Shown: positions 44,497 to 57,600 of the stretch, one piece after another
Layout: every line of letters begins with the position of its first letter
Numbering within the stretch: position 1 is the stretch's first letter
Source of the DNA: Acanthopleura granulata
Taxonomy: Eukaryota > Mollusca > Polyplacophora > Chitonida > Chitonidae
Length of the DNA: 64,000 bases
Direction of reading: 5' to 3'
Assembly: GCA_016165875.1 (NCBI GenBank)
Contig: JABBOT010000001.1
Span: forward strand, 12,522,540-12,586,539
Position numbers and translations under genes: made by a program
The notes under the pieces: model-generated
What the model was told of the DNA's origin: nothing
Database searches by the model: none
Seen by the model: only the letters and a program-made list of their open reading frames with translations

Positions 44497-45551
44497 GGAA
44501 CAAATAATTTATTGTCTAGTGTACTAATGTCCCATTACATTATATTCAAGTTGTTGTTCATCAAATGTTACGTTAAAACAGAATTATGAGTAATAATGCA
44601 CCAGGGATATCTACTAAATTCCTTGGGCAGTGTAAGCTGCTACTGTGTAAACCTTTGTACGGACAGTGTTGTAATAAAACCACAACTGAGGTATACTGAC
44701 AAGACGGCGGATTTCACTGGTTACATGTGACCATTTGACAACTATCACACTGCCGTCGCTCTTCTGGTTTCACGTCCCATACTGTAGATTTTTTTATATT
44801 ATTTTGACTTTAGTTCCATATATAATGTGAACTGATTTAATACATGCATCATGGTATAATGGTACGGATGGTAATAGATTTATACGCGTAAATATTCGAG
44901 CTCAGTTTCTGAAGAGTACAGACGACAGTCATGCCTTACAAGCGGTAGCTATTCTTCACAGCACAAATGTGTTCAGTGAAATGGAAACTGACAACGGCAA
45001 TTTTGGGTTGATTTCACGCGCACCACTGGGTCTATTTATTATCAATGTACATGTTACCGGTGCGTATAAGGCGTCGCGTGCAGAGCAACATTATAAGCTA
45101 GAAATTTCACGGCTAATGTCTGTACATCACAAATAATTCTTTACCCGTTCCATTGGTGCAAGAGTTTATTGTGACCAGTGTCTGAAGACCGTTGACTAGC
45201 GAAAACAACAAGTTGGCTTCCAGTTATTCCGCTTCATATCAACGCTTCTGTGCTAACCATAGTTGTAACGCGATGTGAAACTATAAGTGTCACGAAGTCC
45301 TAGGCAATTTGTACTGACATCGTCTTTCACTGGATCACAAAGGGGGCGGGGCAGGGAAGCGTACGAAGAGCAATTGCGGCTGCTCCATTACGGTAAAAGA
45401 TTTTCTCTGTTAGGGTATTTCGCGCAAGCCTTTTCAATCTTGTTTAGCAGGGAATAAAGGTGTGGGTATTATGGTATTTTGGAAACTTTCTTCATCTTTG
45501 TTAGTCATTATACCGTACACTTTAAGGACTAAACTCATACAAAGAAAGGAC

Positions 45552-45748
45552 CTCCTTGGTGCATGGTCTAGCGAGTAGAGCGTCTGCCTCGAGGTTGGGA
45601 GATCTGGGATCAATCCTGGGTCGGGTCAAACCAAAGACTAAAATGTGATACTTGTTGCTGCCTCGCATGGCGTTCAACACTGAGAGGCTAAAGCAAGGAA
45701 ACTGGACTGTTCGACTCGGTGTCAGTATAATGTCACTGGGTGGAGTGT
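45552..45748 (+). mobile_element. Second tRNA-derived SINE family
   Basis: The tRNA-like head has GGTCTAGCGAGTAGAGCGTC (box A region) and GGGATCAATCCTGGG (box B region). An unrelated body follows, with GGTGTCAGTATAATGTCACT and GGGTGGAGTGTC. It abuts the head of a main-family SINE at 45749. The anticodon arm and acceptor stem do not fold into an intact tRNA, so I call it a SINE. Confidence 0.7.
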
Positions 45749-46025
45749 CGGGGCCTCCGTGGCTCGGTTAGGGGGCTAGCGCAGCGCAATGACCCATAAG
45801 CCTCCCACCAATGCGGTCGCTGTGAGTCCAAGTCCAGTTCATGCTGGCTTCCTCTCCGGCCGTACGTGGGAAGGTCTGCCAGCAACCTGCGCTTGATCGT
45901 GGGTGGAAACCCACCCAGAGCTCTACCCGGTTTCCTCCCATCATCCGCCGTCGTAAATATAAGTGAAATATAAGTGAAATATTCTTGAGTACGGCGTAAA
46001 ACACCATTCAAATAAATAAATAAAT
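45749..46025 (+). mobile_element. Full-length tRNA-derived SINE, best copy in window
   Basis: Starts GGGGCCTCCGTGGCTCGGTT (tRNA-like head, box A), then GCGGTCGCTGTGAGTCCAAG (box B region). The body contains GGAAGGTCTGCCAGCAACCT and TACCCGGTTTCCTCCCATCA. The tail reads GAAATATTCTTGAGTACGGC, GTAAAACACC and (AAAT)n. A small duplication of ATAAGTGAAAT is present at 45958-45980. Confidence 0.9.
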
Positions 46026-46494
46026 GCGTGCAGTGCTATGCTTGGTGCCTTCGGCATGATGATCGAATGGCTGCAGCATTTTGGCGGCATGAACTCGCCT
46101 TGCCACGCTTTATATACAAACCTACATATCAAAGAATCTTCCTGGTCATATGGCTGAAAAAACCCAATACTATCATGTACATATATACACAAAAAGAAAC
46201 AGCATGTCACCCTATCATATTCTCAGTGTAAAAAGTGCCTGACCCAACCCTGTCACGGTATGTAGCTCTCTTTCAATCTGATAAAAACGTTTCCTGCCGA
46301 ATTTGTCCCTCTCCTCTGCTATCGTACCGGTATAGATTACACAAACAGATATATGGATGTTCTTTCTTCAATCTGACTATGTAGTTTGTGATGAACTTGT
46401 GAAATCATTTTCTAGGTGACGTAGGCTAACATTCTTCAGTCAGGCTGAGTTTGAAATGTATGTTTTAGCACCAATTAGCTGCTCAAACGTAGTC

Positions 46495-46620
46495 TAACCC
46501 AAACGCCGTCTAATCCAAACGTAGTCTAACCCAAACACAGTCTAACCCAAACACAGTCTAACCCAAACGCATTTTAGCCCAAACGCAGTCTAACCCAAAC
46601 ACAGTCTAACCCATTCTCCC
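46495..46620. repeat. 16-bp tandem repeat
   Basis: About eight units of TAACCCAAACACAGTC, with one variant TAGCCCAAACGCAGTC. Telomere-like in look (TAACCC) but not in period. Confidence 0.85.
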
Positions 46621-46749
46621 CTGCATCTTACTAACCCTACCCATCCGGTGTCTATAAGATATCCCGCATGCGCACCCAGCTTCTAACTGATTCCGCCAAC
46701 CCGATATTTTACCCATCCACAATGTCCATGCGCTGTAAAACGCATCCTG

Positions 46750-47075
46750 TTCATCGGGTATCCAACCTATGTTGCCCAACCGATATCCAGTCCATCTTGT
46801 CCACCCGGCATCTATCCCATCTTGCCCACTCGGTATCTAACCAACCCTGCCCACTCGGTATCCAACCCATGTTGCCCTTCAGGTATCTAACCCATCTTGT
46901 CCACCAGGTATCTTACCCCTGCATGCCCACCCAGTGTCTAACCCATCCTGCCAACAAGGTTTCTAACCCATCCTGTCCACCAGGTATCTAACTCATCCTG
47001 CCCATCCGGTATCTAATCCATCCTGCCCACCCAGTATCAAACCCATCCAGCCCACCCAGTATCTAACCCATCCTG
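46750..47075. repeat. ~25-bp degenerate tandem repeat
   Basis: About thirteen units of the form CCATCCTGCCCACCCGGTATCTAAC, degenerate. It is followed (47100-47700) by looser repeats around CTCCCGTAAACCGTGCCGCA. Confidence 0.8.
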
Positions 47076-50000
47076 CTAATCGGGATTTAACCGATCTTGG
47101 TCCCTCCCGTTAACCGTGTCGCACTCCTCCCGTAAACGGTACCACACCCCTACCGGAAACTGTGCCACACCCCTCCCGTAAACCGCTCCACGCACTCCTG
47201 CCGTAAGCCCTACGTAATTCCTGCCATAAACAGTGTCTTAGTCATTCTTGTGCTGCACTCTATCCGTTAAAGCTTGTAACACCCCCATAAACCCTGCCGT
47301 ACACCGGCCGTAAACACTACCGCACTCATAAACCCTGCACTCCCGTAAGCTATACAGCATTCTGTCGACAAACCATTCCGCTCCTTCTCTAAACCTTGCT
47401 TTCCATGCGGGACCCCATTCGTAAATGCTGCACTCCTCCTATAAAGCGGGCCGCATTCCTCCCGGAAACCGTGCAGCTCTTGGCTTTGCTCGCCTATCAA
47501 AATAATATATAATATGCCTGTAAATGTCTGTAAATTCCGCACTCCACCCGTAAAACTGTGTCGCAATTCTCGCGTAAGCCGTGCCGCACTGCATGATCCT
47601 GGCCGTACTCCTCTCGGAAACCGTGCAATACTCCTCTGGTTAATCGTGCTGTGGTCCGTCCGAAACCCGTGTCGCACTCATATAGCAAAATTCCTGCACT
47701 ACTTCCGCATGTATGTATGTATGTATGCTAGGGTTTTATGTCGTACTCAAGAATTTTCAGTTATATAACCACGAGGAGTCCTTAGAATGTATTATATATA
47801 CTGTGTGTTCTTGTGGCAGGGCGAATCCATGCCGCCAGTGTGCCGGCGCCCCTGGAACATTACCCCGAAGACACCACACATGACACCCTACCCAGTCACA
47901 TTATACTGACACCCGGTCGACCAGTTCTGTTTCCATGCTCTAACATCTCAGTGCTGAGCAACAATTATGCGAGGAAGCAACAACTATCATTTTTAAAGTC
48001 GAGCCAGGATGGGCGCCATGTCTCCCGACACCGAGGCAGACGCTTTAGCCAACCACTGGGTCACCGAGACAATCTGTACTACATTTACTTGCGTAAACAC
48101 TGTGTTAAGTTTGTGAGCCTCCCAAACACCTCCCCTTATCCTGACGCACTTTGACTGTAAACTCTATCCCACTCCGCCTGTAAATTCTTCCGCAGTTCTC
48201 TCATTAACCTTGCCGTATCGCAACCAAGGCACTTCCGCCCTCGGCTAGTAAACCCCACCACACCCTGCATGTCTTACCCCTCTTGTAAACACCGCCCCAC
48301 CCCGCCCGTATATACGATGTCGAATTTACAGTGTAAGACCTTCTGCACTCCATTCTAACGTCTGAATTCCCCTTGCAGTCCAAGCTAGCTACTGAGTGTA
48401 ACATATGTGTGCTAATGTGGTGTTTACACCATATATACAGTCTGGAATATTTCACTTATACGGTGCTTGTACCTCGTCGTTGTCATTAAATAGTCGATAT
48501 GTACAGACACGGAATGTCTCAATCCCCGCCTAACCCAGTGGCAATGCTGGGAATGTAGCTGAAGTGGCACGAGTCTGTATTGCATTCAGCGATCGTACAG
48601 ACAATGGCCGCGTGGCTGAAACTGGATGAATGTACCAGTTGACAGCCTCTGAGCACGCGAAGATATACACTGTCTAGGTCATCTGGTTGCCGTTTTAGCA
48701 GTTATGTAAGATTTGATGCTGACTGGGTATAACTGAAACAGTTCGCCAGGTGATATGATGCCGCAACAACACACACAACACAAATGAACCATAGACCTTC
48801 GGCAGGAGAACAGTGACACACGGCGAATAGTCACAGCATCACAGGTGGCTCAGCTCGGGTATTCTCACGTACACTTAGTGGGAATGCGTTGCAGTATATG
48901 CACCTCAACTGGAATATTACCATAAAATTTGTCGGATAAAGGTTCGCTGTATAAGCCTAGCTTACAATGGTGTGCTTGGTTCAGACTCGTCGACACAAGC
49001 AGTGATACAGCGACCCATGCCTAATCGTTGACGACTTCTAAGGTGATGAGAAGAAGTTATCGTTCTTTTTACACTCATTTGGTTTACACCTCGCCAGGCA
49101 ACTGAAAACACACTGCTATATTTCTTGAGCACTTGTAGCCATGTTTACCAAACATGCACTTATACATTAGTGTTAAAGAATAATATTTATTTTGGTGATA
49201 TCTGACCATTATTTGGATTAAAGCTAGTGACAGGCTTGTAACCTGTTTATCTAGCTTGTACCTATGTGCACGGGATCTAGTCAAGGTACAAACATTATAG
49301 CGTTTACAATTGACCTTATTGTATTTTATCAAGGTCTCGTGGGTTTCTGCCTGTGTGGCGTTGCAAATGTTATATCTCCTGGACGCTTGTGGTCGGGTTT
49401 ATCAAACGGAACACAGAGAAATTTGAAAGATTGTTCAGTGTCATTTTGGGTGACATTGACCAGATCACAAGTTATATTTTATGACAGGCTTCATAACTCC
49501 GCATCTCGTTAAGTCTTTAAGCAACTGACGTCAAATTTGTACATCTTGTACATCAACTGTGTATCTAGTCTTGCAGAAGGACTACTCTGTTCACCCAGGA
49601 GCACTAAACCTGTGCCTCCACTCTACCTTCTGATCACACTATTTTGCATGCATTGCACTGTACTTTTCTTAGATGTAATAAATTTAAATGTTGGGACTAT
49701 CTTCGCACAAGAGACAATATGACACAAACAGATGGATAGCCTGACTGCTATTTCATTTTGTTGCACTGTTGTTTAACGCCAAACTCAAGTTTTCCCGTTA
49801 TATAATGGAAGTCAGAATTATTATAATTGGTGGAGGTAATGGTGGTGGTAAACCACTGACCTTGGGAAAGTTACCGTGTGTGATGTACAGATATTCACAC
49901 CATATTGCTGGGAGGCATCTGGTCTTCAAATAACGTTCCATTGTGCAAACGGACACGAGAGCGTCGTGGATGCTGTATCCTTTAACCAAACCTGCAGAAA

Positions 50001-50094
50001 AATAAAAGTGGGGGAATCTACAAATTCCAAGTCCACACAAGATTTTATTTATAAGGGACATTAGTACACTAGACAAAAAATTATTGATTTCTTC

Positions 50095-50355
50095 GTTTAT
50101 TTGATTGGAGTTTTACACCGAACTCCACTTACACGACGCCGGCCAGCATGATGGTGGGAGAAAATCGGGCAAACCTCGGGGAAAACCCATGACCATCTCC
50201 AGGCTGCAAGCGGACCAACCCACATACTGCCGGAGAGGAAGCCAACATGATCTTGACTTAAACTCACAGCGACTGCATTGGTGAGAGCCACCTGGATCCT
50301 TACGCCACCCTGGCGCGCTACCCCCCACCCCACCCCCTTCCTCGGGCACGGAGGT
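50095..50355 (-). mobile_element. tRNA-derived SINE
   Basis: Antisense-oriented copy. The tail at left has TTATTTGATTGGAGTTTTAC, GGCCAGCATGATGGTGGGAG follows, and the head at right ends GGGCACGGAGGTCC. A more decayed relative lies just to the left at about 49758-49880. Confidence 0.83.
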
Positions 50356-50879
50356 CCGTTCGAAGTTTTGAATCGGCATCTCTTGTGCCAAAGCGATTGA
50401 CAGGCAAACACCTTTAACCACTGGACAGCGATCAACGCTGTCTGATAGTTGTTTGATGTCTTAATCCACCTTCAAAATGTCTCGTTTTCGCCTCGCTACA
50501 GATGATCCTTTGAACTGTTCTATACAACCAATGACAGACTAGCTTAATCTGGGTAGTCCAATGAAATGTCTCAACTCGCCCTTCTTTGCTTTTAAATCGA
50601 TGTTGTTTGGTCATGTCACCTTAATTCTCCCTAGCGCACCAATAAGACGGACACTGATTGGTCGTAATAACCCGTTCCCTCCGGCACCTTGTTGGTCGAA
50701 ACGAGTTACATCTTTTAGACCTGAACTCAAATTAGCTAACCAAGAATCCAGAGCCATCCTTGAAAGGATAAAGCATAGAATAGCGAGAATGGTCGTAATC
50801 AAGGCTATCATATTGTCCAAGCTAAAGGACAGCTTTTCTCACCATCTAGCAAATCTGACAGACAATGCTGAGAACGTCT

Positions 50880-51490
50880 TTATCCACTAATAGATCTAAC
50901 AGTCATTGCTGAGAACTGAATTTTCTCACCAGTAGATCCAAAAGACAATGCTGAGAATGGATTTTCGGTTCAGCACATATGAAGTCAATGCTGAAAACGG
51001 ATTTTCACACCAGCTGATCTGACAACCTAAATACTGAGGACGGCTTCCCGACCAACGGGTTTGAAAGCCAATGGTGTAAATAGCTTTCCCGGACAGAAGG
51101 TCTAACAGCCAATACTGAGAATGGATTTTCCCACTAGCAGATACGGACACACACTGCTGAGAATGGATTTCCCACCAGTAGATGTGATAGCCAATGAAAA
51201 CAGTTTTTCCCTTCTAGAAGACAGCCAATACTGAGAAGGGATTTCTCGCCAGTAAATCTGACAATCAATTTAGAGAACGGCTTTTCCCACCAGCAGATCT
51301 TACAGCCAGTGCTAAGAACGTTTTTTTCAGAAAAGTAGATCTGACAGTCATTGCTGAAAAGGGATTTTCCCACCAGCTGATCTGATAGAATGTCTTTTTT
51401 CGAAAAGTTGATCTGAGTGTCAATGCCGAAAATGGCTTTTCCCACCAGCAGGTCTGACAGCCAGGGCTGAGAACAGTGTTCTTCCAAATG
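50880..51490. repeat. ~40-bp degenerate tandem repeat
   Basis: About fourteen units around AGATCTGACAGCCAATGCTG plus AGAACGGATTTTCCCACCAGT. Unit length varies (36-45 bp) and divergence is high, indicating an old array. Confidence 0.85.
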
Positions 51491-53084
51491 TAGATCTCAC
51501 CAGACGGGTAGCCAGTGAACCAAATGTTATAACTGATATGACTTTTTCACAACTTTTTCGGACCAGTTGTCACAAAAAATCATGACTTTCGGCACACAAG
51601 ACAAAAACTGAAAATCGGATATATATTGCTGCAATGACCAGTGTAGTTCAGATGTTACAACATTGAACTGAAATAAACAATAACAAATTCGCCTGTGACA
51701 GTTCCTATCGGATGAAAATGTCATAACATTTAGGTGAGGTTAAGCCATAATCGTTCATTCATATTATTTACAGGGGCATTAAAAGGAAATTAAAAGGGTG
51801 TGTGTAAGGTTGGTGGGGTGGGGTGGGGACGGGGATGTGGGCTCAATGGCTTTTACCATCAGTCCTCCGTCAGGTAGTTTCATGATACTTTCCGGAGTTT
51901 CTATTTTAAACATCCATGACCGGGATATCTATTTATGTCAGTTTAGACTTATTCATCACCGTGTCAACCCTAAGACACACAATCAAGAAGTATTACATAA
52001 TACAGGCGTACAACAAAAGAGAAAACAAATTCACTTAGCACTCCGGGACTTGCGGCAAGGCATGGTGTTAGTTCAGCATAGGAGTTGAATGCGTTTAACT
52101 TTCAATGAACAACATCATGTCCGTAACATCTCTTAGCCTAGTTAAAGGCATGGATCTATAATCGGATCCTACTTCAGGTCGCATCCCAGAGTTATTACTG
52201 GGTATATACTGGAAGCGCAATTGTAGAGTTTTCACTTCAGCGTTTATTTTTGGGCACATGACATAACCGTCTATTCGATTGTTAGCGTTCATTAGTTACC
52301 TCCCGTCATCTCCCTATCATATCACTAATTCCTGAAATAAACTGACCGAAAAACTGGAATAGAACACTTTATTCATTCACTGACTTTTTCTGCATGGTGT
52401 ATCGTACTCTAATTAAGTTTGCATTTCTATAAATATCCACAATCATGTTTATGGGTGGTTGAAATCGCAGAGTACCTGAGGCAAACCACAGTCCTACTGG
52501 CTAAAGGCCACGGTCGACACGTCGAGAACTGGATTCGATCCACAGCCACCTGAATTGCCAGGTGTCCATCGACTGAAATAAAAAATAAATAAATAATAAA
52601 TAAAGCAAATTAATATCGAATTCAAGCTTAGTGCACATCGCCAGCAATAGATATTGTTCAGTTTGAACATATAAGCCCTTATAAATAAATAAACAACTCA
52701 TCTCTCGGAAACGATATGTACATGTTATAGGCTATATAATCCACACAGATCAACGCTCATTAAATCTATCAATCAGTTAATACATCCAGGTAACTGAGCG
52801 TACAACCACCATATTCTACCCTGATATCTTTTAATATGACGCGCATATTAATGCATACATTATGAATACCGTTCTTCGACGTATATGGTAGTACGTGTAA
52901 GTGAGTATGTACATCGTATATCCTCGGCCAACTTGTATAACCCCTGACCAGCATGTATCATACAATGTGCAATCCTGTATATCACGCTTATGACGCCAAC
53001 CAAAGCGTGCATGTTGCCTACGTATACAGATGGTCTCCTTGTTTACAAAAGTTTTGGCCATCCCATGCATGTTGTCATTTATTC

Positions 53085-54130
53085 ATTTATCGGATTGCTA
53101 TTTAATATTGTTCTTACCCCTCACGATTATGGTTTGTAAGCCATGAATGTTAATTATAAAGGTATTACAACATCCACCCGGACGTATGTACCACATGCTC
53201 AGAACTTCAAAAGCTCTGCTCCGCATGTTTTCATTTTAACGCGAAACATTTTAAAAATAGGATTGCGGATGTACGATAGGGTGAAAATTATACTTAACGT
53301 ACCTTATACTGAGATCTATATCTGATATTTGGTGATAATTGCACGGCATTAAACCATGCGGTAACATCCGTTTCATCAACATGCGGCGGTGAGACTACCC
53401 TTTGCTACCGGATACATACAAAGAAACCATGCAGAGAACACGAAAAGTAACCCTGAAGATAAATGATCTCCGGGACAAAACAGTTTTTTTGACCCGAAAT
53501 AACAACATTGCTATGTTACTATGAATACACCTACAACAGAGAGTAAGCTCCGTGAACAAGGCACGATGACGAATGCAAAATTTTTTTCCCACCTGCCATG
53601 CCATGATTTTATTTATTAATTTATTGAGTTGCTATCTAACGACGTTCTTGCTCCTCACGATTATGGGTTGTATGGCAGGAGTGTTAATTATGAAGGTATT
53701 AAAATATCCGGCCGGGCGTATGTACCACATATTCCGGACTTCAAAAGTTTTGCTGATCATGCCTTCGTTTTAATGTAATATTATAAAAACAGGATTGTGG
53801 ATGTACGATAGAGTTTAAATTATACCAGTTAACATACTGTAAATAGCATCTATACACCGGTTATTTTGTGATAACATCACCATACGGTAACACCCCCGTT
53901 TCTTCACTTGGCCGGTGAATCTTATTTTTGTAACCCAGTAGGCCCTACCTTTAGAGGATACACTCACAGAACATGGAGAGTAAACCTGACATGATCTTCA
54001 GGCCCGTGGACCCGTTTGAGGACCCGATATAACGCTGTGGTGATTTATGATAAATGTAGCATAAATACTATACAAATACACGTTGCAACAGAGAGCTCCG
54101 TGAGGAACACATGATGGCAAATTCGAACGA
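53085..54130. repeat. ~530-bp tandem direct duplication
   Basis: The two halves (about 53085-53600 and 53615-54130) align along their length with moderate divergence. Shared words include CCTCACGATTATGG, GTATGTACCACAT, GGATGTACGATAG, CCATRCGGTAACA, ACCCGATATAAC/ACCCGAAATAAC and AGAGAGCTCCGTGA-like ends. No coding frame is conserved between the copies. Confidence 0.8.
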
Positions 54131-54698
54131 CTTTCGAAGTTTCTGACATCTATACAAGCACAGAATTAAACGTACTGGTAGCAAATTTCATATCACTGAC
54201 ATGTAAAGTTGAGGCGATCGTAACACACAACACTGTGTAACCACACCACCTAAAGTCTGTACATCTATTCATACGCACAAGTAATTAAGTGAAGTTTTGA
54301 AAACTACAAAGTACGTGTGTTTACTTCTCATCTGTCTGCCACCACGTGGGCCAATCCTTGGTTTCACTACAGGTGCTAGCATATACGGGAGATACCAAGT
54401 TAAGATTGATAGGGTGTAGGAATTGTGCCCTCCCCCTAAGTTATGTGTTGTATCTGAGCTTATCATTGTGTTATTTTTATTTCATTTAGAACATGAATAG
54501 AATGCAGGATTCGCCTATATGGCCGGTGAGATAAGAACATAAGTGCTGGCCACATGTCAAGCGAGGTCATGCGTCAGTCAAACCTCGCCACCTATCCCCC
54601 CCATCATCTCAGTTTCGAGTAACTCCGCACACATGCCGAGGGAGTGTGAAGACAGCGTAGATTCTCTCCGGCGCAGAGACGTAACGAAACTTGGCGGA

Positions 54699-57600
54699 AT
54701 GGCATCGACTGTGTACGCGGTGCTGTTCGCACTGGTTCTAACGGGTAAGAGAAAACTCCTTCACGTAAAAACTCAACAGTTCAGTTTATGTTTATATATA
54801 CACATCAAATTACCGGCTCTAAAGCTAATGGAGAGGTGAGGTGTATAATATATATCAGTATATATGTATACTGTGTCGCATAGTGAAGGGATGGCGTATT
54901 ATATAACTGCAAAACTTGCAGATTTTTGTAGAAATACACACAGATGTATAGAATGCACACAAATAGTCTTGTGGCCTGATCAAGAGAACAGCTGTGGCCG
55001 AATTAAGTGAATGTGTGTCCTAAAGCCTGGATGACACAGAATAGCTAATGAATTCACGCGCATTTCTCACATAAATAGTCTGACTATTCTGGGGTTTGTA
55101 TAGAGCCATGGAATTCTAATTGCAATCTGAATTATTCCTGTTTCTGATCAGTTTTTGTATTATCATATATGGGTAAGATAGTATCAATTGTTTTATACTC
55201 TCTATACAGCTTTATAATTCATATAAGCTGGAGGACATTATTAAATATATATATGTATATACATACACCTGTATATGTCCAAATCTGATCCTGTTGTGGC
55301 CAAAATAGATTTTGTCATTTGGAGAATCCAGTGATATTTTTATCATTTGTTTGTTTAAAGGAATTTGCAGCTAATCTCTATACTTATGTAAGCACCAGGA
55401 AAATAACAAATCCAGTCCATCTAGAAGTTTGTTTTCATGCCTGTGTTTGGGAACATATTGAGTGCTTGTTACAAAATGTGCTTCTGTGTGAGGTATTTAA
55501 TCTGACATTTACATACATTGTTGAACAGCTCATCTCACTACTAAAGTTTCTCCACATTTATCACCTTATACTTTGTCAACTTATACCTAAAAAAAAAAAA
55601 AATTCGTAAAAAAGATTTCGTAAAAAGGTTGTGGGATAGACCATTGCAATTGTTTTAAGTTTTGTAGTGTATTTTGTGTTTTTATCTTGACATTCTCTGA
55701 CCAAGGGAGTCTTAAGGCATTTTCACACATGGGTCTTTCATGTGAAATTTACCAAGCACTTTGATGTTTATTGTCTATATAGTGTCAGGTGTCCTGTCAC
55801 ACATCATCATTAGATATTCAGTAGAAGGAAACTGGCCAAGTGCTGGGTGTCTGGTGTTACTGTAATGTTTATGGGGTACTCTCATACATATGCGGTAAAA
55901 TGGGACTAACCAAGAGTTGGATGTCTGGTGTCAGTATAATGTGTGGTGTCTTGTCATACATCCTCACTAGGTGCTCATTAGAAGGGGTTGACCAAGCACT
56001 GGGTGTCTGGTTTCCATATAATGTGAGGTGTCCTAGCTGTCACACGTCCTCACTAGGTGCTCTGTAGAAGGGAAGTGACCAATTAAGCACTGGTTTTCCG
56101 CTTTTAGTATAATGTGTGGTGTCCTGTCATAGATCCTCTTTAGATGCTCTGTAGAAGAGGTCTTGCCAATTAAGCACTGGGTGTTTGCTGTTAGTACAAT
56201 GTTTGGTTCCTGTCACACATCCTCACTAGGTGCGCTGTTGAAGGGAAGTGGCCAATTAAACACTGGTTTTCCGCTAGTCAGTATAATGCGTTTTGTCCTG
56301 TCAGAGATCCTATTTAGGTGCTCTGTAGAAGAGGTATTGCCAATTAAGCACTGGATGTCTGCTGTTAGTACAATGTTTGGTTCCTGTCACACATCCTCAC
56401 TAGGTGCTCTGTTGAAGGGAACTGACCAGCCTCTTAACCTCTTTGCCATGGCAGGCTCCTGCTGGTCTCGTTCAGATCAGATATGGCAGACTCCTGCTGG
56501 TCTTGTTCAGATCAGATATGGCAGGCTCCTGCTGGTCTCGTTCAGATCAGATATGGCAGGCTCCTGCTGGTCTTGTTCTGATCAGATATGGCAGGCTCCT
56601 GCTGGTCTTGTTCTGATCAGATATGGCAGACTCCTGCTGGTCTCGTTCAGATCAGATGTCAGAGACATGTAACAAAAGATTTTTTCTCTACTTGCACTTC
56701 AATAGCATAGAATAATGCCAAGTTGTGGAATAAATTTCATTTTCCATATGGTTATACAGTGAATAATTACAGTTGCTTACACACATACCAGTTTTCTCAT
56801 GGAGAGAGGAATAACAATTCTCAGAATAGTGTGAACCACAATGTAGTTTTTTTTCCTCTTGATATACACTCGGCCTGTGATCAAATTTATTCGGAAATGT
56901 GATATTAAACACTCAAGTATGTTAACAAATGGATGACATTGTCACACCCACTGTGAGAGAGGAGAGAGAAAGAGTTAGCAGTATGGCTGGGAATTGTACA
57001 GGCTATGCATACTTATTACAGTTGCATGTGATATTGTCTTTACATCCATCAGAAAATCGAGTAATATGCCCCAGGACAAGTGACCTCGCATTTACCCCTC
57101 TTTCACCTGAACTGTTCACCTTGTTTATAATTAGACAGGTCACTGAAAATTTTCCAACATCAAGATACATGTCTGCGCTCACTATGGGAGAAAAATTAGG
57201 AGTTCTCAAGTCCTTTGATTGAAAGTATGATCCTTTCTGGACATCCTGCATAATAAATATACATACGTGTATATGTATGTATACATAGTTCTAAATTGTA
57301 ACATTCATGTAATGTTAGTGAGTTAAATTATTTAGGGGGCCAAAGTATATTTTTTATGCAAAATGTTATGAAAATTTATTCTTGTGGTAATGTACTTTAT
57401 GTGACAGGTTTACCTCTAACTCTTTGCTACATATTAAGGCATACACAATTTGCCACAAAGTCTTATTCCTTGAAAAACAATGCAGTCACCTTGCATGATA
57501 ATGCTAACCACCATTGTGTAAGTGAAATATTTTTGACTGCAGTGTAAAACACCCATCAAATCAAGACACGTTCTCCACTCCTGTTGGAATGACTATTACA

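Larger units (their letters stand above)
41301..54540. other. 13-kb intergenic region without a recognised gene
   Basis: Between the receptor's upstream side and the start of the SOD-repeat gene I find only repeats and noncoding sequence: SINEs, a poly-pyrimidine tract (42945-42995), several tandem arrays, a 530-bp direct duplication and one frameshifted reading frame of unknown nature (43072-43733). Other open frames are short and without family resemblance. Confidence 0.5.

Noticed and set aside
45552..45640. Possible tRNA gene
   Set aside because: Box A and box B-like motifs are present, but the sequence lacks a convincing paired acceptor stem and anticodon arm and continues into a SINE body.
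45733..46011. Minus-strand frames across the SINE (such as GGNRVELWVG-type translations)
   Set aside because: The same peptide-like strings recur wherever the SINE occurs. They are translations of the mobile element, not genes.
46495..46620. Interstitial telomere (TAACCC words)
   Set aside because: The period is 16 bp (TAACCCAAACACAGTC), not the 6-bp TTAGGG/TAACCC repeat.
47813..48154. 113-codon plus-strand frame
   Set aside because: No recognisable domain, no splice context, and low-complexity neighbours. Treated as chance.
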